This document shows, in pieces, positions 26,007-34,971 of a DNA stretch of 57,957 bases. Each line of letters starts with the position of its first letter. Position 1 is the stretch's first letter. The stretch lies in contig VBKI01000069.1 of assembly GCA_005879535.1 (NCBI GenBank), positions 1 through 57,957 of the forward strand. Reading direction: 5' to 3'. The translations under genes were made by a program, and so were the position numbers. The notes under the pieces are model-generated. The model had not been told where the DNA came from and searched no databases. It worked only from the letters and a program-made list of their open reading frames with translations. This DNA comes from Deltaproteobacteria bacterium (lineage in GTDB: Bacteria; Myxococcota; Myxococcia; Myxococcales; 40CM-4-68-19).

Positions 26007-26402
26007 GTGCGGCTCAAAGCGCTGGTGTGGATTCTGCGTTCCGGACCTTCCGGACCTTCCATCCTGCTCCTCGAGCGGCCGCCGCATCGGGGCGGCGGCG
26101 AGCATCCCGTCACCGGAAAGGCCGATCCGGGCGAGACCGCGGCGGACTGCGCGGCCCGCGAATCGCTTGAAGAGACCGGCCTGCGCGGCGAGCTCGTCGA
26201 TCTGGGATACGCGCACCGGTACCGCGGCAGGAAGGCGATGTTCGAGGAGCGTGCCTTTCTCCTCCGCGTCGCAGAGGATGCTGCGCCGGCACTCTCCGAC
26301 GAGCACGTCGGGTACCGCTGGGCGTCAGCGAAGGACGCGCGCAGCGCCATGCACTGGAACGCGCACGCCAAGGCGCTCGATCTCGCGCTGAAGGCTTTTT
26401 AG
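26007..26402 (+). CDS. Nudix hydrolase
   Basis: A 131-residue Nudix protein. The full box GKADPGETAADCAARESLEE (GX5EX7REUXEEXGU, about residues 37-59) is intact. Family members hydrolyse nucleoside diphosphates linked to another moiety, with Mg2+. The sequence resembles dihydroneopterin-triphosphate-type Nudix enzymes, but this is not firm. GTG 26007 is the chosen start; TACAAT at 25993-25998 would place transcription start almost at the GTG. It overlaps the Rrf2 gene 3' end by 4 bases. Confidence 0.88.
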   Translation: MRLKALVWILRSGPSGPSILLLERPPHRGGGEHPVTGKADPGETAADCAARESLEETGLRGELVDLGYAHRYRGRKAMFEERAFLLRVAEDAAPALSDEHVGYRWASAKDARSAMHWNAHAKALDLALKAF

Positions 26403-26857
26403 CCCCTCGCGGGAATTCCGAGCGAGATGGGCACCGGGTCCGCCGGCTCGGAAGCGAGCTGCGCCAGCGACGTGCGCCGGTACACTTCCAGCATCCGATC
26501 CTGCCCCACCTTCCAGATCTGGTACATCGTGCAGCCTGCGCTCACGTCGCAGCGGTCCTTGTGGTCGAGGCAGACGTTGAGCTGCACCGGCCCCTCCACC
26601 GCCTCGATGACCTCGAGGAAGGAGATGTCCCGGGCAGGCCGCGCGAGCTGGTACCCGCCGTGAGCGCCGCGGCTCGATCGGACGAGGCCCTTCCCCGTCA
26701 GGACGTTGAGGATCTTGGCAAGGAACTCGCGGGGAATGTGCAGCGTCACGGAAAGATCCTGCAGCGACGCGATCTTCGCCGCCGGTAGCCCGGCGAGGTG
26801 GATCATCGCCCGCAAGCCGTAGTCGATCTTGCGGCTGATCTGCAGGACATGCTGCAT
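26399..26857 (-). CDS. Rrf2-family Fe-S transcriptional regulator (IscR-like)
   Basis: A 152-residue Rrf2 protein. The winged HTH spans about residues 1-80 (GLVRSSRGAHGGYQLARPARDIS). Three cysteines, C96, C103 and C109 in VCLDHKDRCDVSAGCTM, form the cluster-binding set seen in IscR/NsrR-type members. It would sense Fe-S status, NO or oxygen. Start MQHVLQIS at 26857, 40 bases from the divergent PHP gene, which it may regulate. The partner of the A-type carrier at 13340-13720 could be among its targets, but that is speculative. Confidence 0.9.
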   Translation of the reverse strand: MQHVLQISRKIDYGLRAMIHLAGLPAAKIASLQDLSVTLHIPREFLAKILNVLTGKGLVRSSRGAHGGYQLARPARDISFLEVIEAVEGPVQLNVCLDHKDRCDVSAGCTMYQIWKVGQDRMLEVYRRTSLAQLASEPADPVPISLGIPARG

Positions 26858-26897
26858 GGTAGGGAGATAACCAGCGAGGCAAAGGAGCGTCAACAGA

Positions 26898-27755
26898 GTG
26901 ATCGACCTTCACTCCCATACCCTGCACAGCGATGGCGATCGCTCGCCCGCCGAGCTCTTCGCGGAAGCGAAGGCGGCGGGAGTGACGGTCCTGGCCGTCA
27001 CCGACCACGACACCGTTTACGGGCTGGGGGAATGTCGCGATGCGTCAGAAGCGGTCGGCGTGCGGCTCGTCCCCGGCATCGAGCTCTCATGCGAGCTGCA
27101 CGGGCGCGAGGTCCACGTCCTCGGTCATCTGATCGACTTCGAATCGCAGGCTCTCGGTCGGCTCGCGACCGACATGCTGGCGGAGCGGCGCGAACGCATG
27201 GAGCGCATGGTCGGCCTTGCCCAGGGGATGGGCTTTTCCGGCGTCACCATGGACCGCGTGATCGCCGCGAGCGGCGGCGAGAACCTCGGGCGCCCGCATC
27301 TCGCCCGGGCGCTGGTCGACTGCGGACATGCGGAGAGCATCAAGGATGCGTTCGACCGCTTTCTGCACACCAACGGTTCTCTCTGGGTCGATCGCCGCCG
27401 CCTACCGGTCCCCGAGGCGATCCGCCTCGTCCACGACGCCGCGGGCACCGCGACCATCGCGCATCCCGGCGCGAACGGAATCTCGCGGCAGGAGCTGCGG
27501 GCGCTCGTCGGCGAAGGCCTCGACGGCGTGGAGGCGTGGCACCCCGAGCATCCGCCGAACCAGGCGGAGGCGTTCGTGCGGTGGGCGGAAGAGCTCGGCC
27601 TGGTGGTCACCGCCGGCAGCGACTATCACGGCCCCGGCGTTCAGCCGGATCGACATCTCGGGGATCGAACGCTGTCGCCAGAAAGGTTTGCCGCGCTGGA
27701 AGATCGGGCTAGGCGCTACGCACCAGAAGGTCGTCGTCCTCCTCGAGCACGATGA
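26898..27755 (+). CDS. PHP-domain phosphoesterase (YciV/RNase AM-like)
   Basis: A 285-residue PHP enzyme. The metal-ligand motifs HSHTLHSDG, VTDHDT, PGIELS, IAHPG and GSDYHG are in order, as in the YciV/TrpH group that acts on nucleoside 3',5'-bisphosphates or 5'-RNA ends. GTG start at 26898 with AAAGGAG upstream. The last 47 bases overlap the convergent RelE-like gene. Confidence 0.9.
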   Translation: MIDLHSHTLHSDGDRSPAELFAEAKAAGVTVLAVTDHDTVYGLGECRDASEAVGVRLVPGIELSCELHGREVHVLGHLIDFESQALGRLATDMLAERRERMERMVGLAQGMGFSGVTMDRVIAASGGENLGRPHLARALVDCGHAESIKDAFDRFLHTNGSLWVDRRRLPVPEAIRLVHDAAGTATIAHPGANGISRQELRALVGEGLDGVEAWHPEHPPNQAEAFVRWAEELGLVVTAGSDYHGPGVQPDRHLGDRTLSPERFAALEDRARRYAPEGRRPPRAR

Positions 27756-28035
27756 CGTGCTCGATGGAGAGCGTTCGCGTGTCCTCGGAAATCGAGTAGC
27801 GCACGCACACGCGCCCGAGCTGCAGCGTGAGCAGCTGCGGCGCTCCCGCCGCCACCCACGTCGTGCCCGTATTCGCGGGCGTCAGATCTGCCAGTTCGGT
27901 GATCTCTTCGATCATCTGGCGCAATCGCTGCTGCATTTCACGCGATAGCTGGCTCAGCTTCTCTGAGGCGGCGGGCGATGCCCGTACCCGGAAGAAGGAG
28001 TCCGTCAGCCAGTCGCTCCAGACAGTCGCTCGCAC
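27709..28035 (-). CDS. Lone RelE/ParE-like protein
   Basis: A 108-residue protein. Sequence pattern FRVRASPAASEKLSQLSREM, then RLRQMIEEITELAD, then GRVCVRYSISEDTRTLSIEHV matches the RelE/ParE toxin fold, with the beta-sheet core and the central helix pair. No antitoxin gene precedes or follows. The family contains both RNA-cleaving RelE and gyrase-poisoning ParE; catalytic residues cannot be assigned here. GTG start. Overlap with the PHP gene end weakens confidence slightly. Confidence 0.6.
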   Translation of the reverse strand: MRATVWSDWLTDSFFRVRASPAASEKLSQLSREMQQRLRQMIEEITELADLTPANTGTTWVAAGAPQLLTLQLGRVCVRYSISEDTRTLSIEHVIVLEEDDDLLVRSA

Positions 28036-28159
28036 AACGAGGGCTCGTTGTGCAAGAAGGCCGCCACCAGCCCGTTCTCCTCTCAGCGGACGGCAATTCC
28101 GATCCGTTCGCCGCCGGATAAGACCGAAAAAAGTGCAGCCCAGCGGTCTGGTTCACCGG

Positions 28160-28181
28160 AAAAGGTGCCGATTTTCACCTG
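28160..28181 (-). terminator. Weak terminator candidate after nuoN
   Basis: On the minus strand AGGTG-AAAATCGG-CACCT is followed by TTTT, about 42 bases beyond the nuoN stop. The stem is only 5-6 bp. The surrounding 28036-28222 gap otherwise shows no gene and is AT-rich near 28205-28235. Confidence 0.35.
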
Positions 28182-28222
28182 CCGTCGCGATTCCGGCGGT
28201 AAATCTTTCCAAAAGTATATAA

Positions 28223-29758
28223 TTACGACAAATTTCCGCTGCCAAAGGCACCGGCCGCCCACCGGACCAATGGCGCCCAGTAAATCCCGAGGACGAGGAC
28301 GGGCACTGCCAGGGCGACGAGCAGGCCAGTGTACACCGCAGGCACCGCGAGCGGCCGCTCGTCCACGGCTTCTTCGAGGTACATCGCCTTGATGATGCGC
28401 GCGTAATAGAAGAGCGAGACCGCGCTGTTCACCACGCCGATCACCGCCAGCAGCACGTTCCAGAACCCACCGCGCTGCACGAGGGCGGCGAAGATGAGGT
28501 ACTTGCCGGCGAAGCCCGCGAACGGCGGAATGCCGGTGAGGCTGAAGAGGAAGACGGTCAGCGCGAGCGCCGCGATGGGGGCCTTGCTCCCCAGGCCGCG
28601 GAAATCGCCGATGTCCTCGCCGCCGGTCACGCGCGCCACCACGATGATCACCAGGAACGCGCCAACATTCATCAGCACGTAGACCATCAGGTAGACGAGG
28701 ATGCTCTGCACGCCGGCCGTGCTCGCGGCGGCGAGGCCCATCAGCAGATAGCCGGCGTGGGCGATGGAGCTGTAGGCCAGCATCCGCTTCAGGTTGTTCT
28801 GCACGATGGCGGTGAGGTTCCCCAGCGTCATCGTGATGGCGGAGATGATCCCGATGATCGCGGGCCAGGGAAGATCGGTGATCGGCGCGTATCCTCCGCC
28901 CGGCATCTGGCGCTCGAAGGCGGCGAAGAAGAAGCGGATGGCCACCGCGAAGCCAGCGGCCTTCGGTCCCACGGAGAGGAACGCCGTGAAGGGCGTGGGT
29001 GCTCCCTCGTACACGTCCGGGCACCACATGTGGAACGGGACGCTCGCGATCTTGTACCCCACGCCGGCGAGGACGAAGACCACCGCCACGACCAGAGCGA
29101 GCTGCGCTGCCGGCTGTCCGCCGAACGTCTGCGCCATGAAGAGGCGGCTGGTGACGTCGGCGAGCTGCGAGCCGATTCCGCCCGCTCCGGTCACGCGCGT
29201 GGTCGCGAAGAGCCCGTAGAGGATGCTCATCCCGTAGAGCATGACGCCCGAGGCGACGCCGCCGTAGATGACGTACTTGAGTGCGGCCTCGTTGGCCTTG
29301 CGGTCGGCGCGCCGGAAGCTGGTGAGGACGTAGCTGACCAGTGAGACCGTTTCGACCGACAGGTAGATCATCAGCAGATCGGTAGAGCTCGCCATCAGGA
29401 ACATGCCGAGCAACAGCGCGAAGAGCAGGGCAATGAACTCCCCCATCCGCGCCACCGAGATCTGCGCGCTCTTGGGAACGATGATCACCGTCAGCACTGC
29501 CGCTCCGAGAAAGAGCCAGGCGAAGAACATCCGCAGCGGATCGTGCTGGAGCAGGCCGCCGAAGAGCGGCACATCTCCTCGCGGAGTGACCGCCGTCGCG
29601 ACCCCGGTGAGCGCCAGCCAGAACAGGGCACCCACGACCAGCGACGGAACCCGCCACTTGCTGCGCCGGACGATCAGGTCCTGCACGAGCATCGCCAGCA
29701 CCGCGACGGTGAGGACGCTCTCGGGCCAGAAGAAACGCAGCGAGTGGAGGTTGTCCAT
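28223..29758 (-). CDS. nuoN: Complex I proton-pumping subunit NuoN (cluster 1)
   Basis: A 511-residue antiporter-like membrane subunit with about 14 helices. The family core (KAPFHMWCPDV-like SVPFHMWCPDVYEGAPTPFT) and KMLAYSSIAHAGY are present. NuoN, M and L move protons when quinone is reduced. It is the last gene of an 11-gene minus-strand operon, 3 bases after nuoM. Confidence 0.95.
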   Translation of the reverse strand: MDNLHSLRFFWPESVLTVAVLAMLVQDLIVRRSKWRVPSLVVGALFWLALTGVATAVTPRGDVPLFGGLLQHDPLRMFFAWLFLGAAVLTVIIVPKSAQISVARMGEFIALLFALLLGMFLMASSTDLLMIYLSVETVSLVSYVLTSFRRADRKANEAALKYVIYGGVASGVMLYGMSILYGLFATTRVTGAGGIGSQLADVTSRLFMAQTFGGQPAAQLALVVAVVFVLAGVGYKIASVPFHMWCPDVYEGAPTPFTAFLSVGPKAAGFAVAIRFFFAAFERQMPGGGYAPITDLPWPAIIGIISAITMTLGNLTAIVQNNLKRMLAYSSIAHAGYLLMGLAAASTAGVQSILVYLMVYVLMNVGAFLVIIVVARVTGGEDIGDFRGLGSKAPIAALALTVFLFSLTGIPPFAGFAGKYLIFAALVQRGGFWNVLLAVIGVVNSAVSLFYYARIIKAMYLEEAVDERPLAVPAVYTGLLVALAVPVLVLGIYWAPLVRWAAGAFGSGNLS

Positions 29759-29761
29759 GAC

Positions 29762-31360
29762 CTATTGCAGCGGAACCAGCAGGGTGCGGAGCGACCCCTG
29801 GATCAGGTTGATGATCGCAGCGGGGTAGAAGCCGAAGAGGATGATCAGGGCGCCCAGCGGATAGAGGGTGAGCCGCTCGCGCCAGTTCACGTCGGGCAGC
29901 GAGGTGTAGGCCGGGTTGAGCTGGCCCAGCATCATTCGCTGGATCGCCCAGAGGTAGTACGCCGCGGTGATGATCACCGAGAGCGCCGAGATGATGGTCA
30001 GCGTCTGCCAGGTGGACAGCGATCCGAGGAAGACGGTGAACTCGCTGACGAAGCCGCATAGTCCCGGTAGCCCGAGCGAGGCAAAGAACGCCAGGCCGAG
30101 CAGGCCGGCGTACTCGGGCACCTGCTTGGCCAGACCGCCGAACCCTTCGATGTTGCGGTGGTGGGCGCGGTCGTAGATCACGCCGACGATGAGGAACAGC
30201 ATCGGGCTGATCAGCCCGTGCGTCCACAGGTTGAGCACCGCTCCGTCGATTCCCTGCTGGGTGAAGGCGCTCATCCCCAACAGGCAGAAGCCCATGTGCG
30301 AGACGGAGGAGTAGGCGATCATCCGCTTCAGGTCCTTCTGCGCCAGGCAGACGAACGCGGCGTAGACGATGTTGATGGTGCCGAACACGGCCATCGCGTA
30401 CGAGGCCCATTTCGTCGCCTGCGGCAGGATGGCGAAGTTGAAGCGGAGGATGCCGTAGATGCCCATCTTGAGGAGCACCCCGGCGAGGATCACCGAGATG
30501 GGCGTCGGCGCTTCCACGTGCGCGTCGGGGAGCCAGGTATGGAAGGGGAACATCGGGATCTTCACCGCGAACCCGATGAACAGCGCCACCCACGTGACCT
30601 TGATGAAGGACATCCCCAGCACGAGCGGCGCGGAGAGGTATCCGCCGGCCCGGCCCCACTGGGCCATCTTCACCATGTTGAACGTGTGGACGGTGCGGCC
30701 GTCGAGCAATTCGGTGGGCCCGTTGTAGTAGAGGCCGATGACGGCGAGGAGGATCAGCACCGAGCCGGCGAGGGTATAGAGGAAGAACTTGATCGCCGCG
30801 TACTCCTTGTTGGAGCCGCCCCAGATGCCGATCAGGAAGTACATCGGCAGCAGCATCACTTCCCAGAAGACGTAGAAGAGGAACATGTCCATGGCGACGA
30901 ACACGCCGATCATCCCGGTCTGCAGGATGAGCAGCAGCGCCATGTAGCCGGGCACTCCGTGCTGCGTAAAGTGGTGCTCGTCGAGGTGCGCGTTGCCCGG
31001 CCACCACGGCATGGACGCGATGGTGGCGATGAAGCTGATCAGCGCCGAGAGGATCACCAGCGTGATGGAGATGCCGTCGACGCCGACGAAGTATTCGATG
31101 TTGTAGGCGGGGATCCAGCGCACGTGCTGGACGAACTGCAGCCCCGGATTCGAGGGGTCGTACAGCTTCCAGAGCAGGAGCGCGAGCAGAAGCGTCAGCC
31201 CGGAGGCGACGAAGGTGATCACGCGGCAGGCCTGGTCCGAGGCCCCCTTTGACAGCGCCCCGCTCGCGCGCAGCCCGAGCACCGGGAGGATCAGAGCCGC
31301 TCCGAGGAGCGGCATGAAGGTGATCGAGGTGAGCAGCGCGGAGGTAGTCGGAAGGTTCAT
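29762..31360 (-). CDS. nuoM: Complex I proton-pumping subunit NuoM (cluster 1)
   Basis: A 532-residue multispan subunit with the ND4 signature: the KIPMFPFHTWLPDAHVEAPT loop and LKRMIAYSSVSHMGFCLLG. It is preceded by nuoL with a 6-base gap. Length and helices are normal for the family. Confidence 0.95.
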   Translation of the reverse strand: MNLPTTSALLTSITFMPLLGAALILPVLGLRASGALSKGASDQACRVITFVASGLTLLLALLLWKLYDPSNPGLQFVQHVRWIPAYNIEYFVGVDGISITLVILSALISFIATIASMPWWPGNAHLDEHHFTQHGVPGYMALLLILQTGMIGVFVAMDMFLFYVFWEVMLLPMYFLIGIWGGSNKEYAAIKFFLYTLAGSVLILLAVIGLYYNGPTELLDGRTVHTFNMVKMAQWGRAGGYLSAPLVLGMSFIKVTWVALFIGFAVKIPMFPFHTWLPDAHVEAPTPISVILAGVLLKMGIYGILRFNFAILPQATKWASYAMAVFGTINIVYAAFVCLAQKDLKRMIAYSSVSHMGFCLLGMSAFTQQGIDGAVLNLWTHGLISPMLFLIVGVIYDRAHHRNIEGFGGLAKQVPEYAGLLGLAFFASLGLPGLCGFVSEFTVFLGSLSTWQTLTIISALSVIITAAYYLWAIQRMMLGQLNPAYTSLPDVNWRERLTLYPLGALIILFGFYPAAIINLIQGSLRTLLVPLQ

Positions 31361-31366
31361 GTCGGG

Positions 31367-33766
31367 TTACCGAATGACGTACTGGATGATGACGAACGCG
31401 ATGGCGCCGCCGAGAGCGCCGTAGAGGTAGGCCTGGATGTGGCCGGTCTGGATGCGCCGCAGCGCGCGGCCGCTGTTCCAGGTGAGCGAGGCGAGGCCGT
31501 TCACGGCGCCGTCGACGATGTACTTGTCGATTCCCGCGTCGACGTAGGCGACGGAACGGCCGAGGAGGCCCATCAGATTGACGAGCCCGTCGATCAGGTT
31601 CTGGTCCACCCAGTACATGGCGCGGGAGAAGAGCAGGGCGCCGCGCACGATCGTCACCTGGTACAGCTCGTCGACGTAGTACTTGTTGTAGACGAGCCCC
31701 CAGGCGCGCGGGAACGTCGCCTTCAGGCGCGCCGGGATGCTGCTCTTGTTGTCGTTGTAGAGCAGGTACGCGAAGACGAAACCGCCGCCTGCCACCACGA
31801 CCCCGCCGATGAGCTGGAAGAGCAGCTCGGTCGAATGCGACGCGTGCGCAAATGGCACCAGCTCGGCCGCGGGCAGGCTGGGCGAGAGCCACTGCTCGAG
31901 CAGCGGCTCATGGCCGCCCCAGGCCGATGGCCAGCCGAAGATGAAGCCCGCCAGCACCGCCCCCGCCGCCAGGGCGATGAGCACGTACGTCATCGTCTTC
32001 GGCGATTCCTGAGGGAGACCTCCGCCGTGGTGGCCGTGATCGTCGTGCACCGCCGCGGCGCCGTGGCTCGCATCGTGCTGGTGCGGCGCGTCGGTCGCCT
32101 GCACCTGCGCGACCGCGGCGCCGTGGCTCGGCGCGGCGTCGGCAGCGCCGGCGTGGAGATGCGCGGACATCGCGTGCGGGTCCTCGAGCCGCTCCTTGTC
32201 CTCGTGTCCTTCGCCGCCCCGGTACGAACCGGTGAAGGTCATGAAGTACGAGCGGAACATGTAGAAGCTGGTCCCCAGCGCGGCGACCGTTCCCACCAGC
32301 CAGATCGCCGGCCCGAGCCATTCGGCCATCAGGCCGCGGGCGGTGAAGGCTTTCCAGAGGATCTCGTCCTTCGAGTAGAAGCCGCTCGCCACCGGGAAAC
32401 CGGCGATGGCAAGGCAGGCGGCGAGGTAGGTCCAGCGCGTAATCGGCGTGTACTCGCGCAGCCCGCCCATCTTGCGCATGTCCTGCTCGTGGTGGCAGGC
32501 GAGGATGACCGAACCGGATGCGAGGAAGAGGCAGGCCTTGAAGAACGCGTGCGTCATCAGGTGGAAGACGCCGGCCCAGTACGCTCCGACTCCCACGCCG
32601 ATGAACATGAACCCGAGCTGCGAGACGGTGCTGTAGGCGAGCACCTTCTTGATGTCGTACTGGAAGAAGCCGATCGACGCGGCGAAGAGCGCCGTCAGGC
32701 AGCCGACCGTCGCCACCACCGTCATCGCCGGCGGGCTGAGGGCGAAGAGGAAGTTGAGCCGCGCCACCATGTAGACGCCCGCCGTCACCATCGTCGCCGC
32801 GTGGATGAGGGCGGAGACCGGAGTCGGCCCGGCCATCGCGTCGGGGAGCCAGACGTACAGGGGGATCTGGGCGCTCTTTCCCGCCGCCCCGACGAAGAAC
32901 AGGATGCAGACCACGGCCAGGACCGGGAAGCCCCAGAAGGTCATCTTCTTGAGGCGCTCGGCCATCCCGCTGGACTCGTCGGCGATCTGGTTGCGCAGCT
33001 CGCGGAACTCGACCGTCGGCCCGAGCTTCACGCCGCTCGGCGCCGTCCTGGGCAGGACGGGAGCGACTCCGCGCACGGCTCCGCTCAGGCCCTTCTCGGG
33101 CACGTACTTGTTGGTCCCATGGGCCCATGTGCCCGAGAGCGACCAGAAGAGGATGAAGAGACCGATGATGAAGCCGAAATCGCCGAACCGGTTCACCACG
33201 AAGGCCTTCATGCCTGCCTTCGCCTTCTCGATGTCCTCGTACCAGAAGGCGATCAGGCCCCAACTACAAAGGCCTACGCCTTCCCAGCCGAAGAACATCA
33301 CCAGAAAATTAGAACCCATCACCAGGAGCAGCATCGAGAAGACGAACAAGTTCAGCCACATGAAGAACCGCCAGTAGGCCGGTTCGTCCGCCATGTAGCC
33401 GACGGAGTAGACGTGGATGAGCGTCGCCACGTGGGTGACGATCATCGTCATCAACATGCCGAGAGGATCGAGGCCGAAGCTGAGGTCGGCCTTCAGCGCC
33501 CCCGACTGCCACATCGTCCAGAGGTGGTCCTCGAAGAAGCGCTCGTGTGGGTGAGCGAAGACCATCTTCCAGAACGCCACTTCCGCGACCACGCAGGAGA
33601 GCACCATGGCCCCGACCGCGATGGCGTGGACGGCGCCCTTGCCAAACTTTTTCTGCAGCCGCGCCCCGAGGAAGGCGTTGAGCGCGGTCCCGAGCAGCGG
33701 AAAGGCCGGGATCAGCCAGAGCCAGCCGACCTGAACCGCGTTCGCGATCGCTTCCTTGTGTTCCAT
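31367..33766 (-). CDS. nuoL: Complex I proton-pumping subunit NuoL (cluster 1), with His-rich linker
   Basis: A 799-residue ND5-type subunit, longer than the usual 610-680. The antiporter core (AQIPLYVWLPDAMAGPTPVSAL; KKVLAYSTVSQLG) is normal. The extra length is a soluble insert at about residues 520-588 rich in His, Ala and Asp (HQHDASH and HDDHGHHGGG segments), located before the C-terminal helices that carry the lateral arm. The His cluster may bind metal; this is inference. A further extended region (residues 220-260) lies between helices. Confidence 0.93.
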   Translation of the reverse strand: MEHKEAIANAVQVGWLWLIPAFPLLGTALNAFLGARLQKKFGKGAVHAIAVGAMVLSCVVAEVAFWKMVFAHPHERFFEDHLWTMWQSGALKADLSFGLDPLGMLMTMIVTHVATLIHVYSVGYMADEPAYWRFFMWLNLFVFSMLLLVMGSNFLVMFFGWEGVGLCSWGLIAFWYEDIEKAKAGMKAFVVNRFGDFGFIIGLFILFWSLSGTWAHGTNKYVPEKGLSGAVRGVAPVLPRTAPSGVKLGPTVEFRELRNQIADESSGMAERLKKMTFWGFPVLAVVCILFFVGAAGKSAQIPLYVWLPDAMAGPTPVSALIHAATMVTAGVYMVARLNFLFALSPPAMTVVATVGCLTALFAASIGFFQYDIKKVLAYSTVSQLGFMFIGVGVGAYWAGVFHLMTHAFFKACLFLASGSVILACHHEQDMRKMGGLREYTPITRWTYLAACLAIAGFPVASGFYSKDEILWKAFTARGLMAEWLGPAIWLVGTVAALGTSFYMFRSYFMTFTGSYRGGEGHEDKERLEDPHAMSAHLHAGAADAAPSHGAAVAQVQATDAPHQHDASHGAAAVHDDHGHHGGGLPQESPKTMTYVLIALAAGAVLAGFIFGWPSAWGGHEPLLEQWLSPSLPAAELVPFAHASHSTELLFQLIGGVVVAGGGFVFAYLLYNDNKSSIPARLKATFPRAWGLVYNKYYVDELYQVTIVRGALLFSRAMYWVDQNLIDGLVNLMGLLGRSVAYVDAGIDKYIVDGAVNGLASLTWNSGRALRRIQTGHIQAYLYGALGGAIAFVIIQYVIR

Positions 33767-33777
33767 GGTCGCTTGGG

Positions 33778-34095
33778 CTACTCGCGGAGCAGATCGGTTT
33801 CCTGCACGTCGATGGTGCGGAAGGTCTGGTAGATGGCCAAAACGATGGCGAGGCCGATGGCCGCTTCCGCCGCCGCCAGCACGATCACGAAGATGGAGAA
33901 CACCTGCCCTGTGATCTTGCCGGGCCCTTCCACGTAGTGGTTGAAGGCGATGAAGTTCACGTTGGCGGCGTTGAGGATCAGCTCGACGCCCATCAGGATG
34001 CCGACGGCGTTGCGGCGCGTGACCACGGTCACCATCCCCAGGGCGAAGAGGACGGCGCCGACGATGAGAAAGTGAGGTAGACCGATGCTCGTCAT
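33778..34095 (-). CDS. nuoK: Complex I membrane subunit NuoK (cluster 1)
   Basis: A 105-residue, three-helix protein. The start MTSIGLPHFLIVG overlaps the nuoJ stop (ATGA). The conserved Glu in GILMGVELILNAAN and Glu in AAAEAAIGLAI, both needed for proton coupling, are present. Confidence 0.95.
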   Translation of the reverse strand: MTSIGLPHFLIVGAVLFALGMVTVVTRRNAVGILMGVELILNAANVNFIAFNHYVEGPGKITGQVFSIFVIVLAAAEAAIGLAIVLAIYQTFRTIDVQETDLLRE

Positions 34096-34970
34096 TCGAG
34101 GACCGCGTCGGATTGTTCCTTGATTTCCTTGCGCGCGATGATCACCGCGCCGACCAGCGCCGCGAGCAGCACCACCGAGGCGACCTCGAACGGCAAAAGG
34201 AAGTCGGTGAGGAAGGCCGTGCCCAGCGCCGCGCTCACCGGCTCGTAGGACCGCGAGGGCGCCTCCTTCCAGGGGGTCATCACCGCCATGTACGCGAGGG
34301 TGCCGACGGTCGCGGCCGCCAGCGCAGCGCCGATCGGCAGCCCGAGGTGCGCGTTGGTCAGACTCGGGTCGCCGCCGATCTGCTTGGTGAGCATGATGGC
34401 GAAGAGGATCAGCACCAGGATCCCGCCGACGTAGATCAGGACCTGCGCCACCGCGGGAAAGTCGGCCCCGAGGAAGACGTAGAGGCCGGCGACGCCGAGG
34501 AAGGCGAAGAGCAGCGCCCAGGCGGAGTAGATGATGTTGCGCGAGAATGCGCATCCCGCCGCGCCGGCGATGGTCATCAAGGCGAAGGCGTAGAAGAGAA
34601 AATCCGTCAGGTGCACCAGCCCGATGAACTGCCCGGCGGCGTCGAAGAGCAGCGGCGCGACGATGGCGCCGACGAAGTACGCGACGAGGAACAGGACGCC
34701 GAACGCCGCGGCGGAGAACACCAGCAGCGAGAGCCCGGAAAGCGGAACGGTGCGGAAGAGGAACCCGTTCAGCCCCCAGATCACGCAGGTGACGGCGACG
34801 TACTCGAGCAGCAGGGTGGGTGCGAGGCCGAGGTGCGCGAATCGGTTCAGTACGGCTACGCCGACGATCCCTGCAAGCCCCGCCGCAAGCACGCCGAGAC
34901 GCACGAGAACTGCGCGTAAATGCGAGGGAACTTCCGGCAAGATGATCCTCCGCCCGAGAGCGCGGTGCAC
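34092..34970 (-). CDS. nuoJ: Complex I membrane subunit NuoJ (cluster 1), N-terminally extended
   Basis: A 292-residue form of a protein usually about 170-200 residues. The conserved core is VLIYVGGILVLILFAIMLT in the second half. The first about 120 residues add extra hydrophobic helices (AGLAGIVGVAVL; LLVFSAAAFGVLFLVAYFVG). If the true start is internal, the extension would be lost, but no well-placed internal start stands out. GTG start at 34970, directly after nuoI. Confidence 0.88.
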   Translation of the reverse strand: MHRALGRRIILPEVPSHLRAVLVRLGVLAAGLAGIVGVAVLNRFAHLGLAPTLLLEYVAVTCVIWGLNGFLFRTVPLSGLSLLVFSAAAFGVLFLVAYFVGAIVAPLLFDAAGQFIGLVHLTDFLFYAFALMTIAGAAGCAFSRNIIYSAWALLFAFLGVAGLYVFLGADFPAVAQVLIYVGGILVLILFAIMLTKQIGGDPSLTNAHLGLPIGAALAAATVGTLAYMAVMTPWKEAPSRSYEPVSAALGTAFLTDFLLPFEVASVVLLAALVGAVIIARKEIKEQSDAVLE

Positions 34971-34971
34971 T

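Noticed and set aside
28083-31892. A 1269-residue minus-strand frame across nuoN, nuoM and nuoL
   Set aside because: Arg/Pro/His-rich out-of-frame reading of the nuo genes; no family resemblance.
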